A program made the position numbers and the translations under genes. The notes beneath the pieces were generated by a model. That model saw only the letters and a program-made list of their open reading frames with translations. It had not been told where the DNA came from and ran no database searches. Positions 8,148 through 17,115 of a stretch of DNA of 64,000 bases are shown one piece after another; position 1 is the first letter of the stretch, and every line of letters begins with the position of its first letter. The stretch is from Chloroflexota bacterium (GTDB lineage Bacteria; Chloroflexota; Dehalococcoidia; Lucifugimonadales; UBA3495). The DNA lies in NCBI GenBank assembly GCA_009840165.1, contig VXOG01000028.1, positions 153,937-217,936 on the forward strand, read 5' to 3'.

Positions 8148-8780
8148 TTACTCTCCTTCCCGCTCCAAAATGCCCCGGATGGTGAACATGCGCTGGAACA
8201 GTGTGAAGCACGACACGCCCGCGATGACCCATAAGACCCACACCATGATCGGCACCGGGGCCAACCCCTCTACGATGAGACCGGCGCCCAGGATAATCAC
8301 CCGCTCGGTGCGGGTCATGATACCCGAGCGGGTAAAAGCGCCCAGGCCCTCGCCGCGGGCGCGCAGGTACGACACTCCCTGAGAGAACACCAACCCTAAC
8401 AACACCGAAAGCATACTCAGTATGAGTTGACCGGATGGCAGATCGCCCAGCAAATAGTAGATGCCCAAACCCACAAACAGTGAGGCTTCTCCAAGACGGT
8501 CAAACACTGAGTCCAGGAGTGCGCCGAAAGGCGACGCCTTGCCGGTGAGTCGAGCCAGCGCGCCATCGAAGAGGTCCAGGATGCCACCCAGCAGGAAGAC
8601 GACGCCAGCGTATAGCGGCCACCCAAGGGCAACAACAGCCGCCGCCGCCGCACAGATCAAAAATCCGATCAGCGTGATACTGTTGGGCGTCAAGCCAACA
8701 GCATTGAATGCGCGTGCTCCGGGAATCTCGACGTAGCGCAGGACGGCTCCGCGCAATTCCTCTCTACCTGGCAGCGCCAC
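8148..8780 (-). CDS. CDP-alcohol phosphatidyltransferase, probably phosphatidylinositol phosphate synthase
   Basis: A 210-residue integral membrane enzyme with the complete CDP-alcohol phosphatidyltransferase motif; the four Asp are at about residues 69, 72, 90 and 94 (DLFDGALAR then GALLDSVFD). PNSITLIG precedes it. The SYLRARGEGLG and RTERVIIL segments resemble actinobacterial PgsA1/PIP synthase. Together with the inositol phosphate synthase and PimA-like genes, this suggests it joins CDP-diacylglycerol to inositol 3-phosphate. The start is a GTG at 8780 with AGGAGG at 8790-8795, giving a 17-bp overlap with the glycosyltransferase gene. A phosphatidylglycerophosphate synthase cannot be excluded from sequence alone. 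Confidence 0.82.
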   Translation of the reverse strand: MALPGREELRGAVLRYVEIPGARAFNAVGLTPNSITLIGFLICAAAAAVVALGWPLYAGVVFLLGGILDLFDGALARLTGKASPFGALLDSVFDRLGEASLFVGLGIYYLLGDLPSGQLILSMLSVLLGLVFSQGVSYLRARGEGLGAFTRSGIMTRTERVIILGAGLIVEGLAPVPIMVWVLWVIAGVSCFTLFQRMFTIRGILEREGE

Positions 8781-9921
8781 TTCGTTCAGCCTCCTCAATA
8801 CATTGCTGGTAGTAATCCTCAACTCGGGATGCCACTTGCTCCCATCGGAATCGGGCAGCGGCGTCCCTACCGGCTGACGTGAGCCTGACCGACAGGTCTG
8901 GGTTGTCCAGCACGCGCGCCACGGCGTTGACAATGGCAGTCGGATCTCGCGGACCCACCAGCAGACCGTTTCCTTCGTGGAACACAACATCCCGGTACCC
9001 GTCAATGTCGGATGCGACCACAGGAACGCCCGCGGCCATTGCCTCCACCAGCACGACGCCAAAACTCTCACCGCCGGTGGCCGGGCTACAGAATACGTCT
9101 GCGCTGGCGTAGTATCTGGGCAGGTCTTCGTCCGAGACTGCTCCGGTGACGGACACTGAATCGGGGTATTCGGCGTTGATGACACTCAACAGGGTCGCGC
9201 ACTCGCGGTCCGGCTCGCCGGGGCCTACGATGATCAGGCGCGTGTTGTCTCGCGTTCGCCGCAGGGTCGAAAAGGCTTGCAGCAGGTAGCGCAGTCCTTT
9301 TCGCTCGTCCTTGCGGCCAACGAACAGGATATTGATCTTCCCGTCTTTCAGATCCCGTAAGGGCTCAGCACTGGCGAAACGCTCGAAATCAATCCCGTTG
9401 GGAATTACCTGATACGAGTACCCGGGAAAGTGTGGCGATACGAAGGCTCGGGCGGCCGGAGACACTGCGATGCGTCCGTGGAGCCGCTTCTGCCAACGGG
9501 CTACCGCCCGCCGGCACATGCGATAGAGGTGTCTGCGGTCGGAATATGCGTGAAAGGTGCCGACGTTCACCGACCTGGAATGTTGCAGGACCATCAGCGG
9601 CAGCAGGGGAGCCAGCGGTTCGTGGAGATGCACAATGTCGAAGCCTTCCCGACCCATCAACGCCCGCACTTTGGGATACAACCACCAATCAAAGGTGACT
9701 CGGGCCGTGGAACCGCCGGCGGAGAGGGGCACGGACCGGCCCATGGGGATGAATTGTCTGTCGTGCTGATCAACAACGGCCGGGGATTTGGACGGCGAAT
9801 GCGGCGCAATCACGAAGATATCATGCCCCCGGCTGCGCAACTCGGCGGACAACTGGACCACGTGGGAGTTGACACCGCCCGGCCAGGCAAAATCATAGGG
9901 CGAGACCATGGCGATTTTCAT
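8764..9921 (-). CDS. GT4 glycosyltransferase, PimA-like
   Basis: A 385-residue GT-B glycosyltransferase of family 4. The N terminus (MKIAMVSPYDFAWPGGVNSH) closely follows the PimA phosphatidylinositol mannosyltransferase pattern; VGTFHAYSD, IPNGIDFERF, FVGRKDERKG and the nucleotide-sugar site SPATGGESFGVVLVEAMAAG follow. Context between ino1 and the PIP-synthase-like gene suggests transfer of mannose from GDP-mannose to phosphatidylinositol on the inner membrane face. An alternative GTG start at 9927 lies closer to the GGGAGG signal. The donor sugar is inferred, not visible. Confidence 0.85.
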   Translation of the reverse strand: MKIAMVSPYDFAWPGGVNSHVVQLSAELRSRGHDIFVIAPHSPSKSPAVVDQHDRQFIPMGRSVPLSAGGSTARVTFDWWLYPKVRALMGREGFDIVHLHEPLAPLLPLMVLQHSRSVNVGTFHAYSDRRHLYRMCRRAVARWQKRLHGRIAVSPAARAFVSPHFPGYSYQVIPNGIDFERFASAEPLRDLKDGKINILFVGRKDERKGLRYLLQAFSTLRRTRDNTRLIIVGPGEPDRECATLLSVINAEYPDSVSVTGAVSDEDLPRYYASADVFCSPATGGESFGVVLVEAMAAGVPVVASDIDGYRDVVFHEGNGLLVGPRDPTAIVNAVARVLDNPDLSVRLTSAGRDAAARFRWEQVASRVEDYYQQCIEEAERSGAAR

Positions 9922-9953
9922 TGCCACGCCCGCCTCCCCCGGCGTGCGGCGCG

Positions 9954-11057
9954 TCAGCTCCGCGCCGTTACCTGAACGGAATTTATACTGGGATCAGCGA
10001 TGAAGGCTTCAACCATCTCGTGGGCTTCGGCGTCCGTGAACTGGATGGGCGGGCTCTTCATAAAGTATGCGGACGGGCCAAAAACCGCCCCGCTCTGGCC
10101 ATTGTCCATAGCCAGTTTCGCGCACCGTATGGCGTCCACCACGACCCCTGCCGAGTTGGGGCTGTCCCAAACCTCCAGCTTGACCTCCATCTTCACGGGC
10201 GCGCCGCCAAAAACCTTGCCGTCGATGTGGATGTAACACCATTTACGATCCTGTAACCAGGGCACGTGGTCGCTGGGGCCGATGTGTATGGCGTCCGCTT
10301 CAGGCTCTTCGTCCATTTGGCTGGTAACTGATCCGGTTTTGGAAATCTTTTTCGACACCAGGCGGTCGCGTTCCAGCATATTGAGGAAGTCCGTGTTGCC
10401 GCCGAAGTTCAACTGATAGGTATTGTCGATTTCGGCCCCGCGATTCTCCATCAGACGGGTCAGAACCCTGTGGACGATGGTGGCGCCTACCTGAGACTTG
10501 ATGTCGTCGCCAATGATGGGAACGCCGCGCTCTTCAAACCGGCCTCGCCAGTAGTCCTCGCGGGCAATGAACACGGGAATGCAGTTGATCATCGCGCAGC
10601 GGGCATCGAGAATCTGCTCCACGTACCACTTGGTAGCCATCTCGCTCCCCACTGGCAGGTAGTTGATCACTACGTCAACTTCCCGTTCCTTCAAGATGCC
10701 TGAAATGTCGGCGGTGCTGTGGGGAGACTTGACCACAACGTCGGACAGGTAGCGACCGATGCCGTCGTGGGTCATGCCGCGTTCCACCGTCACGCCCAGA
10801 TGGGGCACGTCGGCGAACTTGATGGTGTTGTTGGGCTCGGTGAAAATCGCCTGGGACAGGTCTTTCCCCACCTTGTTGCGGTCAATGTCGAAAGCAGCGA
10901 CAACCTCGATGTCCTCTATGCGGTAGTCGCCGATCCGGTTGTGCATCACGCCCGGTATGGGCTGGTCATCGGGCACTTCGACATACTTGTGAATGCCCTG
11001 GACCAAAGATGAGGCGCAGTTGCCCACACCAATAATGGCAACATTAATCTTGCCCAA
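9954..11057 (-). CDS. ino1: Inositol-3-phosphate synthase
   Basis: A 367-residue NAD-dependent enzyme that converts glucose 6-phosphate to 1L-myo-inositol 1-phosphate (numbered inositol 3-phosphate in the D series). The Rossmann motif [16 protein letters not shown] opens the protein; [44 protein letters not shown] and [20 protein letters not shown] are hallmarks of the short bacterial/archaeal type. The start codon is probably TTG at 11057, because AAGGAGA lies six bases upstream and no ATG fits. It heads a run with the PimA-like glycosyltransferase, PIP-synthase-like enzyme and Uma2 gene. Confidence 0.94.
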   Translation of the reverse strand: MGKINVAIIGVGNCASSLVQGIHKYVEVPDDQPIPGVMHNRIGDYRIEDIEVVAAFDIDRNKVGKDLSQAIFTEPNNTIKFADVPHLGVTVERGMTHDGIGRYLSDVVVKSPHSTADISGILKEREVDVVINYLPVGSEMATKWYVEQILDARCAMINCIPVFIAREDYWRGRFEERGVPIIGDDIKSQVGATIVHRVLTRLMENRGAEIDNTYQLNFGGNTDFLNMLERDRLVSKKISKTGSVTSQMDEEPEADAIHIGPSDHVPWLQDRKWCYIHIDGKVFGGAPVKMEVKLEVWDSPNSAGVVVDAIRCAKLAMDNGQSGAVFGPSAYFMKSPPIQFTDAEAHEMVEAFIADPSINSVQVTARS

Positions 11058-11208
11058 TTGAGTTCTCCTTGCGGGCTGCCGATGGTCAACTACGTTTATG
11101 TGACGCGATCCAGCCTTTTTTTTCGAGGGAAATACGCTGACAGACAGTCTAACACACCGGCCTGGAAGGCCGCGAAAAACGGCGCGCTTGGGCGAGACGG
11201 CCTAAAGG

Positions 11209-11889
11209 CTAGCCGTCGGCGAAGAACCGGAATATCGCGGTCTCATCGTCGTGCCGGAACCTTCCTCCCCGGAACCGAATGTCCCGGCCCTGCTCGATAT
11301 GCTGATCCACCAGGGCTTTGACTCGGTTTGAGGCTTCTTCCGCATCAGCAGATTCCCGCACAATTTCCATGAGCTCGTCGCCGAGAAGATTGTCGCTGAC
11401 GCCATCGGTGCAGCATACGAGGCGATCCGAGGAGGACAGGTCAACCTCAGTGCGGAATACCGAGAGGCCTGCCTCCGCCCCGACCGCCTTGGATACTCCG
11501 AGGCGAATGAGGCCACCCATGCGCCCGCTGTACTGTTCATAAGCGTCGGGGCGGATCACATAGATGGGGCTGTCTCCGACGGATACGATGTGCAGCCTCT
11601 CGTTGAGATACAGCGCGGCCGAAGCGGTGGTTAGAAGGAACCGCCCGCCGCCCACCTGGTGAAAATCGGTGTTCAACTCCTCAAGTATCGCCACTATGTC
11701 GTCAGGGCCAGTGATATTGGCCTGATTCAAAGCGTCGGCCACGGACCCGCTGGCTTCATCGCCGCCGTGCCCGGTGACGCCGTCAAGCACCACGTCCAAA
11801 AAGTTCCCGTCCCCGAGATCCCTGGTGAGATAGTTGTCCTCACCGTGAGATGTGTTGTCATGAAGTATCGCCAAAGAACCGGTCAGCAT
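11209..11889 (-). CDS. PP2C-family protein phosphatase
   Basis: A 226-residue metal-dependent Ser/Thr phosphatase. The PP2C motifs are recognisable: GEDNY at 16-20, DGVTGHGGDEAS with the metal Asp at about residue 36, VSVGDSPIYVI, CCTDGVSDNLL, and the C-terminal HDDETAIFRF. It begins 37 bp after the stop of a kinase-like gene, so the two probably form an opposing phosphorylation pair. GGAG lies close to the ATG. It is shorter than PrpC/PstP proteins but keeps all the metal-site segments. Confidence 0.85.
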   Translation of the reverse strand: MLTGSLAILHDNTSHGEDNYLTRDLGDGNFLDVVLDGVTGHGGDEASGSVADALNQANITGPDDIVAILEELNTDFHQVGGGRFLLTTASAALYLNERLHIVSVGDSPIYVIRPDAYEQYSGRMGGLIRLGVSKAVGAEAGLSVFRTEVDLSSSDRLVCCTDGVSDNLLGDELMEIVRESADAEEASNRVKALVDQHIEQGRDIRFRGGRFRHDDETAIFRFFADG

Positions 11890-11926
11890 AACACTCCAAC
11901 CCTCGCTGCGTTAAAGACTGTGATAA

Positions 11927-12946
11927 TCACGCAGACAATGCCGTGATCTCGGAGTCTGCGTCGAATTGGTATCTCGCCCAGTGGGTTTCAGTGAGTCGAT
12001 CCAATGCGCTCCTCCAGGCGGCCACCGCCGCGGGGCGATCAGACATTCCGTCGTATCGAATGTTAATTTGCCCCAGACATTCCTGCAAGTGCCCGGCAAA
12101 TTCGACTACCGTGCCATAGCTGCGGGTTCTGACTTTCCCGATGCACACGGAGGCGGCCTCTCGGACATTATCCTCAACCATCCCAAAGGTTCTGAGCAGA
12201 TCGTCGCACTCTTCCTCCAGTGAGATGACCGGGCGTTGATTGTATGGATCGTAATAGCCGGCAGGGTCGGTTGGCGGCAAACTGGGCGCGATATAAAACT
12301 TGAGCATCTCCAGGAAGAAATCGTGAACATCCTGCGGCCCACGATTCGCCACGGTCGTCTCAACCCCATGACCGACCAGTGCGCTGGCATCTACCAGCGA
12401 AATACGGCCGGAACCTGGCGAGTAAAAAACGTTGTGCGGCCCGAGATCCAGCAAGGCATAACCGGCTTCCTGGAAGACTTCCTGCGCGGCCAACAGCTGG
12501 GTCTGCACCGGCCACGGCCCAACGCCAGGAGGAAAGGCCAACGGGTGCAGAGCAAACAGGTTCTGTCCCAAGCCAATAGGGACCCGCAGGATCCGGCTAC
12601 GGGGGTCGCCCACCAGAGGTATGCCAGCCGCGCGCTCTTCCACGCGGACCCGGTACGATTGACCCACGTCGTCGCCGAAATACGCGTCGTGGATGGCTGC
12701 TTCGGTAATACCTAGCACCCGGGGCACCAGGTCGCAATGTATTCCGGCTCTCTCATAAGCCTCCAGCGTCCGACTAGTTCGATCCTCGATAGGGCTGTGC
12801 ATCTGACGGCTGACCGCTTGCGGTGAAGGCCGTTTCAAAACCACCTGCTGCCCGGTTTCCCGGTCAACGGCCGCTCGAACGTCGTAATCGGCGCCACTAC
12901 CCAGTGGCCCTGCCAATTCAAACCGATCCAGTGTCACAGTTTCCAT
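11927..12946 (-). CDS. Divergent protein-kinase-like protein
   Basis: A 339-residue protein with weak but ordered kinase motifs: a glycine loop GPLGSGADYDVRA at residues 13-25, a Lys in QQVVLKR (about 38), a catalytic-loop-like DLGPHNVFY with Asp about 167 and Asn about 172, and LVDAS (Asp about 186) in place of DFG. The N-lobe spacing is compact and the HRD motif is lost. It sits 16 bp after prmA and is followed by a PP2C phosphatase. It may be a protein kinase or a small-molecule kinase of the same fold; activity is unproven. Confidence 0.62.
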   Translation of the reverse strand: METVTLDRFELAGPLGSGADYDVRAAVDRETGQQVVLKRPSPQAVSRQMHSPIEDRTSRTLEAYERAGIHCDLVPRVLGITEAAIHDAYFGDDVGQSYRVRVEERAAGIPLVGDPRSRILRVPIGLGQNLFALHPLAFPPGVGPWPVQTQLLAAQEVFQEAGYALLDLGPHNVFYSPGSGRISLVDASALVGHGVETTVANRGPQDVHDFFLEMLKFYIAPSLPPTDPAGYYDPYNQRPVISLEEECDDLLRTFGMVEDNVREAASVCIGKVRTRSYGTVVEFAGHLQECLGQINIRYDGMSDRPAAVAAWRSALDRLTETHWARYQFDADSEITALSA

Positions 12947-12962
12947 AGCCAGAAAACCCCGA

Positions 12963-13823
12963 TCAGCCGTGGCGACAAAGGATCGTCAGCCAGTCCTCGC
13001 GCTGGCGTATTTCGTCCACCTGGAGGCCAGCGTCCGATACGGCAGAAATCGCCTCGTCGTGTTGATCGACTATGATGCCGGAAGCAACGAACACACCGTC
13101 CGGGGCCAGCAAATCGGGGATCGCGGGAGAGACCAGGCGAATACCCCGCGCGCTGATGTTGGCGACGGCAACATCGTAGCTGCGCCCGCGCGTAACCGCA
13201 CTTGGTATGCTGCCCGATTCAGCGGACACCCGGTCGGAGATTCCGGTGCGGCGGAAGTTTTTCTGAGCCGCACGGACAGCATGTCCGTCAATATCCACAG
13301 CGGTAATGTGCGACGCGCCCAGCTTGGCGGCGGCGATAGTAAGAATGCCCGAACCCGTACCCACATCCAATACCGAGTTGCCTGGTTGAACCAGCTCTTC
13401 CAGCGCCTCCAGGCAGGAGTAGGTGGTGGGATGGTATCCGGTCCCGAATGCCAGCCCCGGGTCCAAATCGATCACCACGTCTCCCGGCTGCGTTTCGTAT
13501 TCGACCCATGAGGGCTTGATAACCAGATTATTCCCCACTCGCAGCAGCGTGAAGTGCTGCTTCCAGGAATCTCGCCAGTCCTCCTCAGCCCCTAGGGGGG
13601 TGATCTCCAGCTCTCCCAACTCGGCAACGCTGGACGCCAACTTAATCCCGACCTCGATGTGGGCAAGTCGCTGACGGGACAGGCCGGGCAGGTAGGAACG
13701 CAGAATTGCGTATTCGCCCGGTTTGGTCTCTACACTCAAACCGTAACCGTAGCGTTCAAAGAGGTAGGAGACCGGTTCCACGTACTCAAAAGGAACGGTG
13801 ATGCTAAGTTCGTGCCAGGACAT
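12963..13823 (-). CDS. prmA: Ribosomal protein L11 methyltransferase (PrmA)
   Basis: A 286-residue SAM-dependent methyltransferase expected to trimethylate ribosomal protein L11. The N-terminal substrate-recognition domain is followed by DPGLAFGTGYHPTT (usually GTGTHPTT), the SAM motif VLDVGTGSGILTIAAAKLGA and the catalytic-region VANISA (usually VANILA). Its ATG overlaps the dnaJ stop as TGATG, so the two are translationally coupled. Length and domain order are normal for the family. Confidence 0.95.
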   Translation of the reverse strand: MSWHELSITVPFEYVEPVSYLFERYGYGLSVETKPGEYAILRSYLPGLSRQRLAHIEVGIKLASSVAELGELEITPLGAEEDWRDSWKQHFTLLRVGNNLVIKPSWVEYETQPGDVVIDLDPGLAFGTGYHPTTYSCLEALEELVQPGNSVLDVGTGSGILTIAAAKLGASHITAVDIDGHAVRAAQKNFRRTGISDRVSAESGSIPSAVTRGRSYDVAVANISARGIRLVSPAIPDLLAPDGVFVASGIIVDQHDEAISAVSDAGLQVDEIRQREDWLTILCRHG

Positions 13824-15109
13824 CAGTCATCGCCAGGTGCGAAGGTGTCCTTGATACGATCAAAGAGACCTTTCTGTTTCTCTTCTCCGGTCTGTTTGCC
13901 TTCCATGGAAGGATCGCCTGCTTCCTGGGTGGAGCTGGCCGCCGGAGGTTCTTCGGTTTCGGCCTGCGGATCGGCAGAATCTCCCGATTTACTCCGGCCT
14001 CGGGATCGAGATTTCGCGGGCCCGGGCGGCGCATTACCGCGATTCTGGAAGGAATATGCCAAGTCTTCCAACAATTGCCGCTGGTACTTGTTGAGGCGCT
14101 GAGGGACGTTCACATCAACCATCACCCTGATGTCCCCGCGCCGGTTGGTCGCGCGACCATCGCGGCGCAATCTGGGTACGCCGTGGCCACGGATGCGGAA
14201 CACTCGGCCGGACTGGGTGCCGGCAGGAATATCCAGAGTAACCTCTTCACCTTCCAAAGTGGGAACCTGCTTGGTAGAACCCAACGCGGCTTCTGCGATG
14301 TTGAGATCCAACCGCAGCAGCAGGTCTTCATCCTCTCGGGCAAACAGGGGGTGTTCCTGTACTCTGACCTGGACGTACAGGTTTCCCGGGGGGCCGCCGT
14401 TGGCGCCGGCATCGCCTTCGCCGGTAATTCGCACTTGCATCCCATCGTTGACACCCGCGGGGATGGTAACGGTACGGGTACGCTGGCGGCGCTCGTAGCC
14501 GCGGCCTCGGCAGTTGTGGCAATGGGTTTCGATATAGCGTCCAGAGCCGTTGCAAGCGGAGCAGGGGGACGTTACGGCGAATTGCCCGAAAACGCTGCGC
14601 TGGGCCCGACGAACCTGACCCGAACCGTTGCAGGTGGTGCAGGTGGAAACTGGAGTGCCGGGTTCGTTGCCAGCGCCGGAGCAGAGATGGCAAGGTTCAA
14701 CGCGCTGGATATCAATGTCGCGTTCGCAGCCGAAGACGGCTTCTTCGAAAGTGAGGTTCAGCCGTTGGGCGATGTCCTCTCCGGTGCGGGGTTGGCTGGC
14801 CGTGCGCGCTCCGCCGCCAAAGAAGGTATCGAAAATATCGCCGAAACCGCCGAACGGGTCGAAGCCGTCGAAAGGCCGGTCACCGCCGCCATTAACGCCC
14901 GCGTGCCCGAAACGATCGTATCGAGAGCGTTTCTCCTGGTCGCTGAGGACCTGGTACGCCTCGTTTATTTCCTTGAATTTATCCTCGGCGCCGGGCGTCT
15001 TGTTCCGGTCCGGGTGGAACTCCATGGCCTTCCGGCGGAAGGCGCGACGGATTTGTTCGTCGTTCGCCGCCCGGTCAACTCCGAGGGTCTCGTAATAATC
15101 GACTGGCAT
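13823..15109 (-). CDS. dnaJ: Chaperone protein DnaJ
   Basis: A 428-residue type I Hsp40 co-chaperone for DnaK. The J domain carries HPD at residues 32-34, followed by a Gly/Phe-rich linker (FDGFDPFGGFGDIFDTFFGG) and four zinc-finger repeats: CHLCSGAG, CTTCNGSG, CSACNGSG and CHNCRGRG. The C-terminal beta domains follow. Unusually, about 70 extra residues follow the core: a Ser/Arg/Lys-rich then acidic, apparently disordered tail that ends in GLFDRIKDTFA, a possible short amphipathic helix. It is the first gene of the dnaJ-prmA-kinase-PP2C operon. Confidence 0.95.
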   Translation of the reverse strand: MPVDYYETLGVDRAANDEQIRRAFRRKAMEFHPDRNKTPGAEDKFKEINEAYQVLSDQEKRSRYDRFGHAGVNGGGDRPFDGFDPFGGFGDIFDTFFGGGARTASQPRTGEDIAQRLNLTFEEAVFGCERDIDIQRVEPCHLCSGAGNEPGTPVSTCTTCNGSGQVRRAQRSVFGQFAVTSPCSACNGSGRYIETHCHNCRGRGYERRQRTRTVTIPAGVNDGMQVRITGEGDAGANGGPPGNLYVQVRVQEHPLFAREDEDLLLRLDLNIAEAALGSTKQVPTLEGEEVTLDIPAGTQSGRVFRIRGHGVPRLRRDGRATNRRGDIRVMVDVNVPQRLNKYQRQLLEDLAYSFQNRGNAPPGPAKSRSRGRSKSGDSADPQAETEEPPAASSTQEAGDPSMEGKQTGEEKQKGLFDRIKDTFAPGDD

Positions 15110-15141
15110 ATTTCTACGTAAAGGTCACAGGTTATGACATG

Positions 15142-15171
15142 ATTATAGCCGAGTGGGGCCAACATCCTCAA
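15142..15171 (-). promoter_or_regulatory. Promoter for the dnaJ operon
   Basis: On the minus strand, TTGAGG (15166-15171) and a perfect TATAAT (15142-15147) are separated by 18 bp. The predicted transcript begins about 25-30 nt upstream of the dnaJ ATG. No CIRCE element is visible between promoter and gene. Confidence 0.6.
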
Positions 15172-15234
15172 CAGTGGACCCAAATCAGACAGCGGAGTCG
15201 TGCGGAGAGCCAACCGGCCCATGGCATCATTAGT

Positions 15235-15251
15235 GTTTGATAGAATCAAAC
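15235..15251. promoter_or_regulatory. Perfect inverted repeat upstream of the cupin gene (possible operator)
   Basis: GTTTGAT at 15235-15241 and ATCAAAC at 15245-15251 form a perfect 7-bp palindrome with a 3-nt centre, ending 34 bp before the cupin start. The centre contains TAGAAT, which could be a -10 element, so a bound dimer would block transcription. This is inference from symmetry and position only. Confidence 0.35.
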
Positions 15252-15285
15252 TCAGCAGGTAAATCGCCCTACAAGGAGGCACGCC

Positions 15286-15624
15286 ATGCCAATCGCCAGG
15301 CTTTACACCGGAAATGACGGCCAATCTCACATCGAGGAGCTGGAACTTGACACGCACCCTGGGTTGGCCGCCATACAGTCAACCACCGGCATAGTGTTTC
15401 GTCGCGTGGAGTCAGGATACTTCAGCGACTGGCACTGCGCTCCCCGCCGCCAGTTCGTCATTACGTTGGATGGCGAGGTTGAAATCGGGCTCGGCGACGG
15501 TTCGGTGCATAGATTTGGTCCAGGGCAGGCCATGCTTGCCGAGGACCTTACCGGGCAAGGTCACACCACCCGCGCGGTGGGCGACGGGCCGCGACTGACC
15601 GCCACAATCCCGCTGGAAACGTAG
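15286..15624 (+). CDS. Small cupin-fold protein
   Basis: A 112-residue single-domain cupin. FSDWHCAPRRQFVITLDGEVEIGLGDG corresponds to cupin motif 1, with fewer metal ligands than the classic form, and HRFGPGQAMLAEDLTGQGHTTR corresponds to motif 2, with one or two His. The ligand and role are unknown. AAGGAGG at 15273-15279 precedes the ATG by six bases. The P450 gene begins 42 bp later, so the cupin may belong to the same transcript. Confidence 0.8.
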   Translation: MPIARLYTGNDGQSHIEELELDTHPGLAAIQSTTGIVFRRVESGYFSDWHCAPRRQFVITLDGEVEIGLGDGSVHRFGPGQAMLAEDLTGQGHTTRAVGDGPRLTATIPLET

Positions 15625-15666
15625 GTACGCGCCATAAACGCGCAGTAGCGTGAGCAGGCGGTCTGC

Positions 15667-17073
15667 ATGACATCCTCGCAAGCCGTATATCCGCCACGGC
15701 CAACGATTGACCGTAAAACCCTGCCGCCGGGGCCTCGCGAGTTGCCCCTGGTAGGGCAGACGCTTCGCTACATGCGGAACCCCATCGGACTGATGCGGGA
15801 CGCCGCAAGGTACGGCGACCTGGTCACGCTGTCCGTCAAGCCCGCCCTGGTGTACCTGGTCAACCACCCCGAGCTGATCAGGGACGTTATCGTTACCCAC
15901 CACCGGAAAATCGAACGCGGCCCCAACACCGAGGTGATGAAGCTGCTCACCGGCAATGGACTCATCACGGCGACCGGCGCAGATCACCTGCGCCAGCGAC
16001 GATTGATCCAGCCCAGCCTGCGGCGGGAGCGCGTCGAGCGGTACGCGGAGACGATGCAGTCCTACGCCGAGTCGCACCAAAACAATTGGACGCACGGACA
16101 GCGGGTTGACCTGGGACGGGAATTATCATTACTGACCCTGCGCATCGTGGTCAAGACGCTGTTCGGAACCCACCTGGCCGATGAGGTGCGCCGGATTGGG
16201 GCGGCATTCGCCCTCAGCAACAACTACATCACCACCCGGGCCAACCAGCCACCCCGGATGCGGAAATTATTCCACCGCCTTCCGTTGCCCTACAGCTTGC
16301 GTTTCAAGCGGGCCCGGGCCGACCTGGACAGCATCATCTATGGGTTGATAGCAGACCGCCGAGATTCCAGCGACCAGAGGGATGATCTTCTCTCCCTGCT
16401 GATGCACGCCCGCTTTGACGATGACAATGGCAAACCTTGTGGAGCAGGATTGACGGACGAGCAGGTGCGGGACGAAACGGTGACGATGTTCGCCGCCGGC
16501 CATGAAACCACCGCCGTAACACTGATCTGGACGTGGTATCTGCTGGCAACTCACCCCGAATTGCAGGCCAGGTTCCAGGACGAGTTGGACGGAGTTATTG
16601 GCGACCGTGCCGCGACGCTGGCTGACCTGCCGAATCTGGCGTTCCTGGACCAGGTGTTGGAAGAAGCGTTGCGGCTCTATCCGCCCATCTGGTTCTGGGG
16701 ACGGATGGCGTTCCAGCCATTCGACCTGGGCGGTTATCAGATCCCTGCTGGCGCGTTCCTGTTGGCTCCGCAGTTGATCGCGCAACGGGACCCAAGATTT
16801 TTCGACGCTCCCCTGGAGTTTCGCCCTGAACGCTGGACTCCGGAGTTCCGGGCCAGCCTTCCCCAGTTCGCCTATTATCCCTTCGGAGGTGGGCCCAGAC
16901 GCTGCATCGGCGATGGTTTTGCGATGATGGAAGCCAAGCTCATCATGGCCACTATCGGACGCTATTGGACCATGCGCCACGACCCCAGACACAAGGCGGA
17001 AATGTTGCCCCTGATCTCCCTGAGGCCGAAGGGCGGGATGCCCATGTTCCTGGAACGCCGCCACCCCGTGTAA
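15667..17073 (+). CDS. Cytochrome P450, first of a tandem pair
   Basis: A 468-residue soluble-looking P450 monooxygenase with no N-terminal membrane anchor. The I-helix oxygen-activation motif FAAGHETTA starts at about residue 275, the ExxR motif is EEALRLYPP, and the heme-binding loop YYPFGGGPRRCIGDG has its thiolate Cys at about residue 413. The proline-rich start LPPGPRELPLVGQ resembles P450s of the CYP4/CYP102 type. No ferredoxin or reductase gene is nearby. The next gene is a close paralogue in the same order and orientation; the substrate is unknown. Confidence 0.93.
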   Translation: MTSSQAVYPPRPTIDRKTLPPGPRELPLVGQTLRYMRNPIGLMRDAARYGDLVTLSVKPALVYLVNHPELIRDVIVTHHRKIERGPNTEVMKLLTGNGLITATGADHLRQRRLIQPSLRRERVERYAETMQSYAESHQNNWTHGQRVDLGRELSLLTLRIVVKTLFGTHLADEVRRIGAAFALSNNYITTRANQPPRMRKLFHRLPLPYSLRFKRARADLDSIIYGLIADRRDSSDQRDDLLSLLMHARFDDDNGKPCGAGLTDEQVRDETVTMFAAGHETTAVTLIWTWYLLATHPELQARFQDELDGVIGDRAATLADLPNLAFLDQVLEEALRLYPPIWFWGRMAFQPFDLGGYQIPAGAFLLAPQLIAQRDPRFFDAPLEFRPERWTPEFRASLPQFAYYPFGGGPRRCIGDGFAMMEAKLIMATIGRYWTMRHDPRHKAEMLPLISLRPKGGMPMFLERRHPV

Positions 17074-17115
17074 GCAAGCTCGCCTTTCAGCCTCGCCGCT
17101 GCCCGGAGGTGAACT

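Noticed and set aside
11113-11124. A T8 run between ino1 and the PP2C gene as a terminator
   Set aside because: On the plus strand the TTTTTTTT run has no GC hairpin before it, and on the minus strand it is an A run inside the ino1 upstream region.
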